Assembly (NCBI GenBank): GCA_028279985.1
Contig: JANQMR010000006.1
Coordinates: 1-36,029, forward strand
Length of the DNA: 36,029 nucleotides
Direction of reading: 5' to 3'
DNA from: Woeseiaceae bacterium
GTDB lineage: Bacteria; Pseudomonadota; Gammaproteobacteria; Steroidobacterales; Woeseiaceae
Position numbers and translations under genes: made by a program. Positions 1-7,749 of the stretch are shown here, piece after piece (within the stretch, counting starts at the first letter, position 1; each line of letters begins with the position of its first letter). The notes under the pieces are model-generated. The model did not search any database. It saw nothing but the letters and a program-made list of their open reading frames with translations, and was not told the origin of the DNA.

Positions 1-45
1 GGGGGTATGGTCCAGGCTGATCTGGTGTTTGCGGGCGATGGTCAT
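1..45 (-). CDS. REP-associated IS200-like transposase, N-terminal fragment cut by window edge
   Basis: An ATG at 45 reading leftward gives 15 codons, MTIARKHQISLDHTP, that run off the window. This matches the opening I know from the REP-associated tyrosine transposases (Y1/IS200-like fold) common in marine gammaproteobacteria, where the protein continues with a Cys/Arg-rich YYHC segment. Such enzymes handle single-stranded hairpins of REP repeats and are usually single-copy residents rather than classic insertion sequences. The direct repeats just upstream (123-172) fit this. Only 15 residues are visible, so the call rests on recognising the opening and cannot say whether the gene is intact. 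Confidence 0.55.
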   Translation of the reverse strand, partial: MTIARKHQISLDHTP

Positions 46-111
46 GGTGCTGCTATCTAAGCAGCCAGCACAGTTGAAATGTAGCCTCGTTTCTGTGCTT
101 TTGGACTAGAA

Positions 112-172
112 GTTTGGAGATTGTGGATGTCCCAAACAGACCTCTCCGGAGACCGTGGATGTCCCAAACAGA
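112..172. repeat. Direct repeats and small hairpins upstream of the transposase
   Basis: The 18-mer GTGGATGTCCCAAACAGA occurs at 123-140 and 155-172 without mismatch, 32 bp apart. Between them lies the perfect 10-bp palindrome TCTCCGGAGA (143-152). GTTTGG at 112-117 can pair with CCAAAC at 132-137 across a 14-nt loop. The arrangement beside a REP-associated transposase start suggests recognition sites for that enzyme; this is inference. Confidence 0.6.
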
Positions 173-194
173 ACCAAACAGACCAAGAGACGTT

Positions 195-1889
195 TTACCG
201 CTCGGCTTTCGCGGTTTTGCCGGTTGGCCAGAAGAACACGATCAAGAGCGGGGGGATGAACGGAATCACACGCTCGAACGGATCGCCGGGGAGCGCCGCA
301 AGTTCGGCAAGCCAGTGGCCGAGGCCGCTCACCCTTTCCACGTCTACCGTTCCGTAAAAGTAGAACAGAACGGTCAGACCGAAACCGAGGAGGATGCTCC
401 AGATCCTGGCCGCGGCAGGTGGTTCGCGGTTGCTTATTCGGGCGATGATCAGCGGGCCGAAAGCCGCGCCCAGGGCATTCCATGCGAACAGGACCCGGTT
501 GAATATGGTCTCTGGAAGGAACAGGGCCAGTACGACCGACGCGATGACGATGGCGGTCATCACGATCCGGGACATCCACAGATCGTTGAGCCTGAAACGT
601 TTCGCCAGTTGCAGATCGTGTGATACCGCCGCCGACGCGGCGAGCAGCAACGAATCGACGGTGGACATGACGGCCGACAGAATTGCTGCGATGACCACGC
701 CGGCCAGGATCGGCGGCAATAGTTGCCCTGCCAGCAAGTAAAAGATCTGCTCTCCGGAAGCGGGTTGTAGCGCGAGGCTGCGCGCCGCGAGCGCCAGCCA
801 GGACATGCCGACGTAGACGACGATTCCCCAAGTGAACGCGATCGCAAATCCCAGTTTACGTTCGCGTTCGCCTTTGACTGCCATCAGGCGCGCGAGCAGA
901 TGCGGCTGCCCCAGTGTGCCCAGACCGATGCCGGCCAGTCCCAACACGAAGCCGAGCAACACGAACCCCGTATGTCCGCCCGTCCAATCCGTGAATTGCG
1001 CGTCCAGGCTCCCCAGCGTGGCAAGTATCCGATCCGGGCCACCGGCCTCCCACACCGCTATTGCGGGCACCAACATCGCCGCGATCATCATCACGATCCC
1101 TTGCAGGGTATCGCTGACGCTCGCGGCCCAGAAACCGCCGAGCAGACAATAGATCAGGATGATACCGGCGCCGAGCAGCAGGCTTTCGGCCGTCGTCATG
1201 TCGAAGTTGGTGATGAACGCGGTCGCCGCGGCGTCGAATTGCGCGGCGATATAGAAGATGAAACAAAACGCGATCAGGGTACTGGCCAGCGCGGCGATGC
1301 GTACTTTGGACCGATCGTCCAGCCCGGCGCTCAGGAACTCGGTCGGCGTTACCCAGCCGTTTTCGCTCGACTCCGCCCGGATACGCGGCCCGAACCAGAT
1401 CCACATGACGATATAACCGCCCCAGATTCCGGGCAGCATCCACAACGCGGACAGGCCGAAAGAAAACACGAAACCGGAAAAACCCAGCAGTACCCAGGCC
1501 GAGGACGTGCTGGCTGCATAGGAGAGGCCAGCCACCCATGGGCCCAGGTTGCGGCCGCCGAGCAGGAAATCCGCCTCGTCGTGGACACGCCGGGAAGCCC
1601 AAAGGCCGATACCGATCAATATCGCCTTGTAGACGATCAGGGATACCAGGATGACGGTGGTCTGGTCGGGAATGTCGTTCGCCTTTGCCGCAGAACCGGC
1701 GCCCGGCGGCGATGTTGCCACAAAGCGTCGACGCGATGGTGAAATTCGCCGTGAACCGCCAAACAGCCGAGACAGTGGTGACAATTCGTCCTTAACCGGT
1801 AGCGGGTGCGCGTGAACGCCGACGCCGGACGAATCGGCCTGGATTGCCAGGCCGCCCGGGCGCGCTGCGGGAGTGCGCATACTAGCCAC
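195..1889 (-). CDS. Sodium:solute symporter (SSS family, PutP-like)
   Basis: Integral inner-membrane transporter, predicted to couple Na+ entry to uptake of an organic solute. The protein shows the family start (hydrophobic helix, then GIGLWASRRV and DFLLGGRNLGPWVAGLSYAASTSSAW, close to proline permease PutP), many further membrane helices, a GLGTLGQPHLLARLMAV segment and the SAVMSTVDSLLLAASAAVSHDL stretch typical of the core. About 500 residues from helix 1 to the end agrees with PutP. The first 65 or so codons from the ATG at 1889 are Pro/Arg-rich and unlike the family. A TTG at 1784 (preceded by AAGGA) or a GTG at 1721 is therefore a likelier start. Proline is the best-known substrate of this subgroup, but the substrate is not proven here. 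It stands alone, with no operon partner in view. Confidence 0.85.
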   Translation of the reverse strand: MASMRTPAARPGGLAIQADSSGVGVHAHPLPVKDELSPLSRLFGGSRRISPSRRRFVATSPPGAGSAAKANDIPDQTTVILVSLIVYKAILIGIGLWASRRVHDEADFLLGGRNLGPWVAGLSYAASTSSAWVLLGFSGFVFSFGLSALWMLPGIWGGYIVMWIWFGPRIRAESSENGWVTPTEFLSAGLDDRSKVRIAALASTLIAFCFIFYIAAQFDAAATAFITNFDMTTAESLLLGAGIILIYCLLGGFWAASVSDTLQGIVMMIAAMLVPAIAVWEAGGPDRILATLGSLDAQFTDWTGGHTGFVLLGFVLGLAGIGLGTLGQPHLLARLMAVKGERERKLGFAIAFTWGIVVYVGMSWLALAARSLALQPASGEQIFYLLAGQLLPPILAGVVIAAILSAVMSTVDSLLLAASAAVSHDLQLAKRFRLNDLWMSRIVMTAIVIASVVLALFLPETIFNRVLFAWNALGAAFGPLIIARISNREPPAAARIWSILLGFGLTVLFYFYGTVDVERVSGLGHWLAELAALPGDPFERVIPFIPPLLIVFFWPTGKTAKAER

Positions 1890-2092
1890 GGCGGTCGCCA
1901 GCGCGGTGCGGTAGAGTTACCGTTCGGCCACATGTCTGTCGATCCCAGTCGGCAATACTGGGTACCGGTCGAGCTACTTGAGCTACGCAACGAACGTCTT
2001 CCAGTCGGTTTCGGAAAGTACAGTGATATAGATTCTCAAGAATAAGCTCTACTAATTTGAATTATCTATAGAAAACCCCGAATCACAAAAGC

Positions 2093-2122
2093 TTGCAATC
2101 TATTAATGAGAATCATTATCAT
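2093..2122 (+). promoter_or_regulatory. Sigma-70-like promoter overlapped by Fur box
   Basis: TTGCAA at 2093-2098 and TATCAT at 2117-2122 are separated by 18 bp, giving a reasonable sigma-70 match. The spacer and -10 are covered by the Fur-like site at 2102-2120, the usual geometry for iron repression. Transcription would begin near 2129 and leave a leader of about 138 nt before the lipoprotein ATG at 2267. Confidence 0.6.
2102..2120 (+). promoter_or_regulatory. Fur box
   Basis: The 19-mer ATTAATGAGAATCATTATC agrees with the classical Fur consensus GATAATGATAATCATTATC at 16 of 19 positions, including the entire right half. It sits on the promoter of the lipoprotein gene, so that gene is predicted to be derepressed under iron limitation. 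Confidence 0.8.
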
Positions 2123-2266
2123 CTGTCGTAGAAAAGCAGACCGAAGTTGCAAGCGCACGCAAGAGCAAGCACCTCGAGCCCACCGATGCAGGTGACCTGT
2201 TTCGCGGGCAACGTGAGGTCGCCTTCGAGCTGGACTTTCCAACATCACATGATCCGGGAGAAACCG

Positions 2267-3295
2267 ATGCGATACCGATCTTTCCTATTCTTGCCCGCGG
2301 TACTGGTCTGCGCCGCCTGCGCCGGTCATACGGCCCGAACCGCGAGTGTCGAAGCGCCTGAGTATCGGTCGGTCGGGAATCCGCATTTCGCGGCAATCCC
2401 CGCGGCGGACACGAGCCGGGAGAAAGATCGCCTGGCGATACTGGCCATGCAGGGCGAATACCGGGTCGATTTTCGGTTCGAGGAAACCGTGGCGCTCAAA
2501 GCCGGTTACGAACGTCATGACGTCAAGGAAACGGGCGGCTACGAAATCGTGCTCGTGGTCGAGGACGACCCGGACCGGATCGTGCTGCAACACCTGCTCG
2601 TGATGCCCGGCGGCGCGGTCATCAAGCACTGGCGCCAGGACTGGGTCTACGAGGCGACGGAACGCTTCGAATTCGTCGCCGACCAGACCTGGGACGTGCG
2701 CGGCCTGGACGCAGCGCTGACCAAAGGCGCCTGGACACAATGTGTCTTCGAGGTCTCGGACGCGCCGCGTTACTGCGGCACCGGCCGATGGAACCACCGT
2801 TACGGGGTGTCGACCTGGACCAGCGATCGTAGCTGGCGCCCGCTGCCGCGCCGCGAATACACCAAGCGCGACGACTACAACGCGCTCAACGCCGAGAACC
2901 GGCACACCGTGACGCCGAACGGCTGGACTCACGAGCAGGACAACACCAAGACCGTTCGCGTCGGGCGGAACACCAGCGAAACGCTGGTCCGTGAGTTCGG
3001 TTTCAACGACTATCGCAACATCGACGGTTACGATTTCGAGCCGGCGAGGGCGTACTGGGCAAAAACGGGCAACTACTGGGCGCGCGTACGCAAGGCCTGG
3101 GAGCGCCGGCTGGACAGCGGCAACACCCTCGTGCTCAAAACGGAAATCGACGGCATGCCCTTGATCGTCGGTACCTTCACGCAAGCGGAAAACGCCGACT
3201 CGACCGACGAGGAAGAAGAGCGCCAGGCCATCGAAGCCTTGCTGTCGGAGTGGACGGAGAACCGTGTGCACATGACGTCGAGCGTCGGCGAGTAG
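2267..3295 (+). CDS. Fur-box-associated lipoprotein, DUF6607-like
   Basis: The 342-residue product begins with a lipoprotein signal (MRYRSFLFLPAVLVCAAC, modified Cys expected at 18). ATG 2267 has GGGAG six bases upstream; in-frame starts further 5' would spoil the signal peptide. After a short linker come segments rich in Trp and Tyr, among them LVMPGGAVIKHWRQDWVY, CTQ-like cysteines and GYDFEPARAYWAKTGNYWARVRKAWE. These recall the DUF6607 family of uncharacterised secreted proteins, which I know from iron-responsive loci in gammaproteobacteria. Biochemical function is unknown. The Fur box upstream suggests a role in iron or heme acquisition or in the response to iron shortage, but no TonB receptor or ABC transporter adjoins it. 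The family name is from memory and moderate in certainty. Confidence 0.7.
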   Translation: MRYRSFLFLPAVLVCAACAGHTARTASVEAPEYRSVGNPHFAAIPAADTSREKDRLAILAMQGEYRVDFRFEETVALKAGYERHDVKETGGYEIVLVVEDDPDRIVLQHLLVMPGGAVIKHWRQDWVYEATERFEFVADQTWDVRGLDAALTKGAWTQCVFEVSDAPRYCGTGRWNHRYGVSTWTSDRSWRPLPRREYTKRDDYNALNAENRHTVTPNGWTHEQDNTKTVRVGRNTSETLVREFGFNDYRNIDGYDFEPARAYWAKTGNYWARVRKAWERRLDSGNTLVLKTEIDGMPLIVGTFTQAENADSTDEEEERQAIEALLSEWTENRVHMTSSVGE

Positions 3296-3422
3296 CAATA
3301 GCCGAATAGCAATAGCGAGTAACAATCAACCGTAACCCTCCGGGACGATTGTTGACAGCGTTGTCATCGATCGCTATCTTGGCATTTCGCGGGAGCAACC
3401 CACTTAAGCCCACTGATTTCGT

Positions 3423-5966
3423 TTGAGAACTCTTCGATTCGGCATTCTCGGGACGGCGGTCCTGCTGTCAGCCTTGCCGGGCTGCGGCCGGAACCCGGGC
3501 TCGGGTGTGGAAGACAGCGCCGATTCCGCTGCGGCAATACCTCCTGCCACGACTCCCGGCACGATAAGGGCCGAAAACTGGCCCCGCGTGACATCGCCGG
3601 TCGAGTATTCCGAAGACATCGAGCGTCGCGTCGATCGCCTGCTCGCGGAAATGACGCTCGCGCAGAAGGTGGGTCAGATCATACAGGCGGATATCGATTA
3701 CGTGACGCCGGACGACGTTCGTCGTTATCACCTCGGTTCCGTCCTGAACGGCGGCAGCTCGGCGCCCGGCGATAAACCCTACGCGCCGGCCGGAGAATGG
3801 CTCGCACTGGCCGACGCCTTCTACGATGCCTCCGTCGAGGCTGCCGGCGACGACGAGCCGATACCGGTGATCTGGGGCAGCGACGCCGTACACGGCCACG
3901 CCAATGTCACCGGCGCCACCGTGTTCCCGCACAACATCGGCCTCGGTGCGATGCGCAATCCCGACCTGATGCGGGAGATCGGCCGCGTCACGGCGCTGGA
4001 AATGCGTGTGACCGGCATCGGCTGGACCTTTGCCCCGACATTGGCGGTTGCGCGCGACGACCGTTGGGGACGCACTTACGAGAGCTACTCGGAGAATACC
4101 GACTTGGTGTCCGAGTACGCGCGGGCGATGCTGGAAGGCCTGCAGGGCGAGATCGGCGACGAAAGTTTTCTGTGGGGCTCCAACGTGCTCGCCACGGCAA
4201 AACACTTCGTGGCCGACGGCGGCACCGCGGGCGGCAGGGACCAGGGCGACGCGCGGATCAGCGAAGAGGAAATCGTCCGCGTCCACGTCACACCGTATGT
4301 TGCGGCGATCGAGACCGGCGCGCAGGTGGTGATGGCGTCGTTTTCGTCCTGGCAGGGTGAAAAGGTACACGGCAGCCGCGATCTGCTGACGACGGCCTTG
4401 AAGGAACGCATGGGCTTCAACGGATTCATCGTCGGCGACTGGAACGCGCACGGCCAGATTCCAGGCTGTACGACGGGAAGCTGCCCGGCGGCGATCAATG
4501 CCGGGCTGGACATGTTCATGGCGCCGGATAACTGGCGTGAACTGCACGAGAATACGCTACGCCAGGTCGAGGCGGGTGAAATCCCGATCGAACGGCTTGA
4601 CGACGCCGTGCACCGCATCCTGCGCGTCAAGATGCTGGCGGGTGTGTTCGATGCCGGCCGCCCGTCGAGTTGGCCGGCGGCGGGGAATACCGGGTTGCTG
4701 GCCTCGCCGGAACACCGCGCAATCGCACGGCAGGCGGTGCGGGAGTCGCTGGTGTTGCTCAAAAACGGCGGCAACGTCCTGCCGCTGGATCCGGGCGCGA
4801 CGGTGTTGGTCGCCGGCGACGGCGCCGACAATCTGGCCAAACAGACCGGCGGCTGGACCTTGACCTGGCAGGGTTCGAACGTTCCCCGCGAGGACTACGT
4901 CAACGCGGAGTCCATCTACGAGGGTATCGCCGCGAAGGTCGGCGCGGCCGGCGGTCGGGTGGAATACCGGCCCGACGGCCGCTTCGAGCGCCGGCCCGAC
5001 GTTGCGATCGTCGTCTTCGGCGAGGACCCGTACGCCGAGTATCAGGGCGACCGCTCCCATGTCGCCTTCGTCGAGGACAAGGGAGAACACCGGTCGATCA
5101 TGCGGCGCTTGCGCGCGGAATCCGTACCGGTCGTCGCCGTGTTCCTGTCCGGAAGACCGATGTGGGTGAACCCGGAAATTAACGCCGCCGACGCGTTCGT
5201 CGCAGCTTGGCTGCCCGGTTCGGAAGGCGGCGGCGTCGCGGACGTGTTGTTTGGCGAGCACGAGTTCACCGGCAGGCTGTCGTTTTCCTGGCCGCGCTCC
5301 GGATCCCAGGTCGTCAATGTCGGCGACCCAGACTACGATCCGCTGTTTGCGTACGGTTACGGTCTGAGTACCTCCGAGCCTGGAGAGATACCTCAGTTGC
5401 CGGAGGATTCGAGCCTGGCCGATCTCGGGTCCGACGCGGACCGTACGCTGTTCACCAACGGCATGTTCCGCAAACCCTGGGCGTTGACGATCGGCGATGC
5501 ATCGGGCCGAAGGGCCGACGCGACGCTTGCCGCGGCGGAATCGGGTTCGATCCAGGCCAGGGTCGTTGACGGCCGTGCCCAGGAGGACTCCCGGCGGCTG
5601 GTATGGTCGGGCGCCGCCAGCGCGGCCGTCAGCCGTCCGGACGCGGTGGACTGGACCCATGAATCGGATGCCGCGCTGGCCATCGAGATCGACTGGCGTG
5701 TCGCGGCAGTGCCGTCGGCCGCGGTTACGCTGTCGATGCGTTGCGGGGCCGGTTGTGCCGCCGGTATCGACGTCACCGATGCGCTGCGCGCGGCGTCGGC
5801 AGGCCCGTTCGTTCGAACCGCGATACCGCTGCAGTGTTTCGCCGAGCGAGGCGTAGACATGGCCAGGGTCGACTCCGGCTTTGTGCTCGAAACCGAAGGC
5901 CGGCTCGACGTGACGATCGTCTCGGTTGCACTGGGCTCGTCGCCCGAAGGTCGCATTGCGTGTTAG
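3423..5966 (+). CDS. GH3 beta-glucosidase / exo-beta-glucanase, lipoprotein, ExoP-like
   Basis: An 847-residue glycoside hydrolase of family 3, expected to release glucose from the ends of beta-1,3/1,4-glucans or cello-oligosaccharides. The start is TTG 3423. It yields a lipoprotein signal ending LSALPGC (Cys 21), so the enzyme is probably anchored in the outer membrane. The TIM-barrel domain (about 60-400) has the substrate motif AKHFVADGGT and the nucleophile segment GFIVGDWN, with Asp about residue 339. The alpha/beta sandwich domain begins at ESLVLLKNGGNVLPL and ends near FAYGYGLS (about 650). A C-terminal domain of about 190 residues, beta-rich and probably carbohydrate-binding, follows, as in the Pseudoalteromonas ExoP enzyme of similar length. 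It stands alone: no other polysaccharide genes lie nearby. Confidence 0.9.
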   Translation: MRTLRFGILGTAVLLSALPGCGRNPGSGVEDSADSAAAIPPATTPGTIRAENWPRVTSPVEYSEDIERRVDRLLAEMTLAQKVGQIIQADIDYVTPDDVRRYHLGSVLNGGSSAPGDKPYAPAGEWLALADAFYDASVEAAGDDEPIPVIWGSDAVHGHANVTGATVFPHNIGLGAMRNPDLMREIGRVTALEMRVTGIGWTFAPTLAVARDDRWGRTYESYSENTDLVSEYARAMLEGLQGEIGDESFLWGSNVLATAKHFVADGGTAGGRDQGDARISEEEIVRVHVTPYVAAIETGAQVVMASFSSWQGEKVHGSRDLLTTALKERMGFNGFIVGDWNAHGQIPGCTTGSCPAAINAGLDMFMAPDNWRELHENTLRQVEAGEIPIERLDDAVHRILRVKMLAGVFDAGRPSSWPAAGNTGLLASPEHRAIARQAVRESLVLLKNGGNVLPLDPGATVLVAGDGADNLAKQTGGWTLTWQGSNVPREDYVNAESIYEGIAAKVGAAGGRVEYRPDGRFERRPDVAIVVFGEDPYAEYQGDRSHVAFVEDKGEHRSIMRRLRAESVPVVAVFLSGRPMWVNPEINAADAFVAAWLPGSEGGGVADVLFGEHEFTGRLSFSWPRSGSQVVNVGDPDYDPLFAYGYGLSTSEPGEIPQLPEDSSLADLGSDADRTLFTNGMFRKPWALTIGDASGRRADATLAAAESGSIQARVVDGRAQEDSRRLVWSGAASAAVSRPDAVDWTHESDAALAIEIDWRVAAVPSAAVTLSMRCGAGCAAGIDVTDALRAASAGPFVRTAIPLQCFAERGVDMARVDSGFVLETEGRLDVTIVSVALGSSPEGRIAC

Positions 5967-5985
5967 GAGGTGTATAGTAGCCGGC

Positions 5986-6342
5986 ATGCGCCGAGTTCCC
6001 GCCTGCATCCTGACATTCGTGTTCGTGGCCTTGTTGTCCATGCAGGCGGCCGGTCTGCACCTGCACGTCAACCTCCAAGGCGGTGACGGCGGCCTGCACG
6101 GTGCCCATGTGCATCATGCGGACCCGGACGGCCATGACCATGGCGCCGACGTCGACGTAAGCCTGTTCGAGCTGGGCGCGACGTGGTCGAAAATTCTGAC
6201 TTTCCTCGTTTCTGTCGTGTCTTTGCCGCTGGCCGTCGTCTGGGTGCTGCAGGCGTTCGTCCCGCCATCCGTCACGACTCTATCGACGCACCGCCGTTCC
6301 CGTTGGCGGCCACCGTTACGCGCTCCGCCGCTTGCCGCATAA
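5986..6342 (+). CDS. Small His-rich membrane protein preceding the metal exporter
   Basis: A 118-residue protein with an N-terminal signal or membrane helix (about 8-25). A His/Asp-rich external segment follows (LHLHVN, HGAHVHHADPDGHDHG, about 24-55), then a second membrane helix (ILTFLVSVVSLPLAVVWVL) and a basic tail. The clustered His and Asp suggest binding of divalent metal ions at the periplasmic face. Its place directly before an RND heavy-metal exporter recalls the small accessory proteins of czc-type loci. I do not recognise a named family. AGGAGG lies at 5965-5970, 15 bases from ATG 5986, which is long; no better start is in frame. It starts only 19 bp after the GH3 gene. Confidence 0.65.
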   Translation: MRRVPACILTFVFVALLSMQAAGLHLHVNLQGGDGGLHGAHVHHADPDGHDHGADVDVSLFELGATWSKILTFLVSVVSLPLAVVWVLQAFVPPSVTTLSTHRRSRWRPPLRAPPLAA

Positions 6343-6343
6343 C

Positions 6344-6379
6344 AATCGATCCTGCAATCGATCCTGTAATTGATCCTGT
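6344..6379. repeat. 12-bp tandem repeat, three copies
   Basis: Three back-to-back copies of a 12-mer follow the stop codon of the His-rich protein: AATCGATCCTGC, AATCGATCCTGT, AATTGATCCTGT. The copies differ by one or two bases. They lie in the 124-bp gap before the czcC-like gene, and I see no obvious function. Confidence 0.8.
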
Positions 6380-6466
6380 ATCAGGGCCGTAAACCGGCGC
6401 CACGCCGGTAACGCGCGTCCTCGTCATCCATTCCTCGCGCCATAGAGCGCAACAGGAGATTCGGGT

Positions 6467-7741
6467 ATGCGGATACCCTTTTCAGGCCGTCTCGGCGTGT
6501 GCCTGGCTTTGCTGCTTTGTCTCGCGACGGCAAAGGCCGATTCGTCTGCCGGCGGTCCCGGCCTCAGCTTGACCGACGTCATTGCGAGGACGCTTGAGCG
6601 TAATCCCGCGCTGCTCGCTTTCGGTTACCAACTCGAGATCCAGGAGGGTAGGCTGCGTCAGTCGCGCCTCGGTCCCAACCCGGAGTTTGGGGTAGCGGTC
6701 GAAAACGCCGCGGGTTCCGGCGCCTTCGAAGGCATGAATCGTGCCGAGACGACATTGAGTCTGGCGTTGACCCTCGAACGCGGCAAACGCGCACGCCGTA
6801 TCGATGCCGCGCGCGCCGGCGCTTCGCTGCTCGAAAGCGAGGCGGATTTCCGGCGCCTAGATGCCGCCGCCGAAACGGCGCGGCGCTTCCTGGACAGCCT
6901 CGCGAATCAGGAACGACTGCTCCTTAGCGACGCAGCGGTGCGACTGGCCGAGCAAACGGTGGCCGGCATCGCCGCGCTAGTGGACGCCGGCCGAAGCCCG
7001 GAGGCGGATCTCGCCCGGGCCGAAGCGGAGCTCGCGCGGGCGCGCCTGGACCGCGAAGATCTCGAGCATGAGTTACTGGTCTCGATCCGACGCCTCGCCG
7101 CCCAATGGGGAGAGACACGGCCCGCGTTCACTCGGGTGGCCGGCGACGTTCATGCATTGCCGGTAGCCGACAGTTTCGCAGACCTCCTGGCCAGCATCGA
7201 CGGCAATCCGGACCTTGCCCGCTACCTGACCGAGAAACGCCTGCGCGAAGCGGAGCTGCGCCTCGCAGAAGCGGAAGCCAAACCGAGCTGGCGTATCAGC
7301 GCCGGCGTGCGCCGGCTCGAGCAGTCGGACGATCAGGTCCTGGTCGCCGGCGTCACGATTCCGCTGGCAATGCGCAATCGTAATCAGGGCCGGATTGCGG
7401 AAGCGCGCGCGCGACTCGCAATGACGGACGCCGATCGCGTCGCGACGCGCGTGCGGATCGAAACCCGGCTCTTTGCGCTCCATCAGGAGTTGCTGCACAG
7501 CCTGCATCGCGCCGCCACGCTGCGCGACGAAATCCTGCCCCGCATGGAACAGGCCTTGACGGATACCGAGCGTGCATACGCCGCGGGGCGTTACGGCTAT
7601 TTCGAGCTGCGCGTCGCGCAGGCCGAGTTGCTGGACGCACGTACCGTGCTGGTCGACGCGAGCATCGACGCGCATCGCAACACGATTGAAATCGAACGCC
7701 TGACCGGGACGACGTTTTCGTCCTCGGCCGGGCAACTGTGA
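6467..7741 (+). CDS. czcC: CzcC-like outer-membrane channel (TolC family) of metal efflux
   Basis: The 424-residue outer-membrane factor forms the exit duct of a tripartite RND exporter. A signal peptide (about 1-24, ending ATAKA) precedes the TolC-type repeat: long amphipathic helices rich in Ala, Arg, Glu and Leu (for example EADLARAEAELARARLDREDLE) in two internal halves, as expected for the alpha-barrel. The conserved opening LTDVIARTLERNPALLAFGYQLE is typical of the OEP fold. AGGAG eight bases before ATG 6467 supports the start. The next gene begins 8 bp after its stop, so the three exporter genes are cotranscribed. The name follows from the gene order C-B-A and the divalent-metal motif of the pump. 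Confidence 0.87.
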   Translation: MRIPFSGRLGVCLALLLCLATAKADSSAGGPGLSLTDVIARTLERNPALLAFGYQLEIQEGRLRQSRLGPNPEFGVAVENAAGSGAFEGMNRAETTLSLALTLERGKRARRIDAARAGASLLESEADFRRLDAAAETARRFLDSLANQERLLLSDAAVRLAEQTVAGIAALVDAGRSPEADLARAEAELARARLDREDLEHELLVSIRRLAAQWGETRPAFTRVAGDVHALPVADSFADLLASIDGNPDLARYLTEKRLREAELRLAEAEAKPSWRISAGVRRLEQSDDQVLVAGVTIPLAMRNRNQGRIAEARARLAMTDADRVATRVRIETRLFALHQELLHSLHRAATLRDEILPRMEQALTDTERAYAAGRYGYFELRVAQAELLDARTVLVDASIDAHRNTIEIERLTGTTFSSSAGQL

Positions 7742-7749
7742 GGATAGAC

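Larger units (their letters stand above)
1890..2266. other. Intergenic region between symporter and lipoprotein gene
   Basis: This stretch of about 375 bp separates two divergent genes. Its right part (about 2040-2130) is distinctly AT-rich and holds a promoter with a Fur box. In the left part (1890-2040) I see no convincing gene or terminator; if the symporter starts at an internal codon, its promoter may lie near 1750-2040, but no clear -35/-10 pair stands out. Confidence 0.6.

Noticed and set aside
4557..6071. Minus-strand open frame of 504 codons opposite the GH3 gene
   Set aside because: Antisense shadow of a well-conserved glycosidase, without its own ribosome-binding site or motif.
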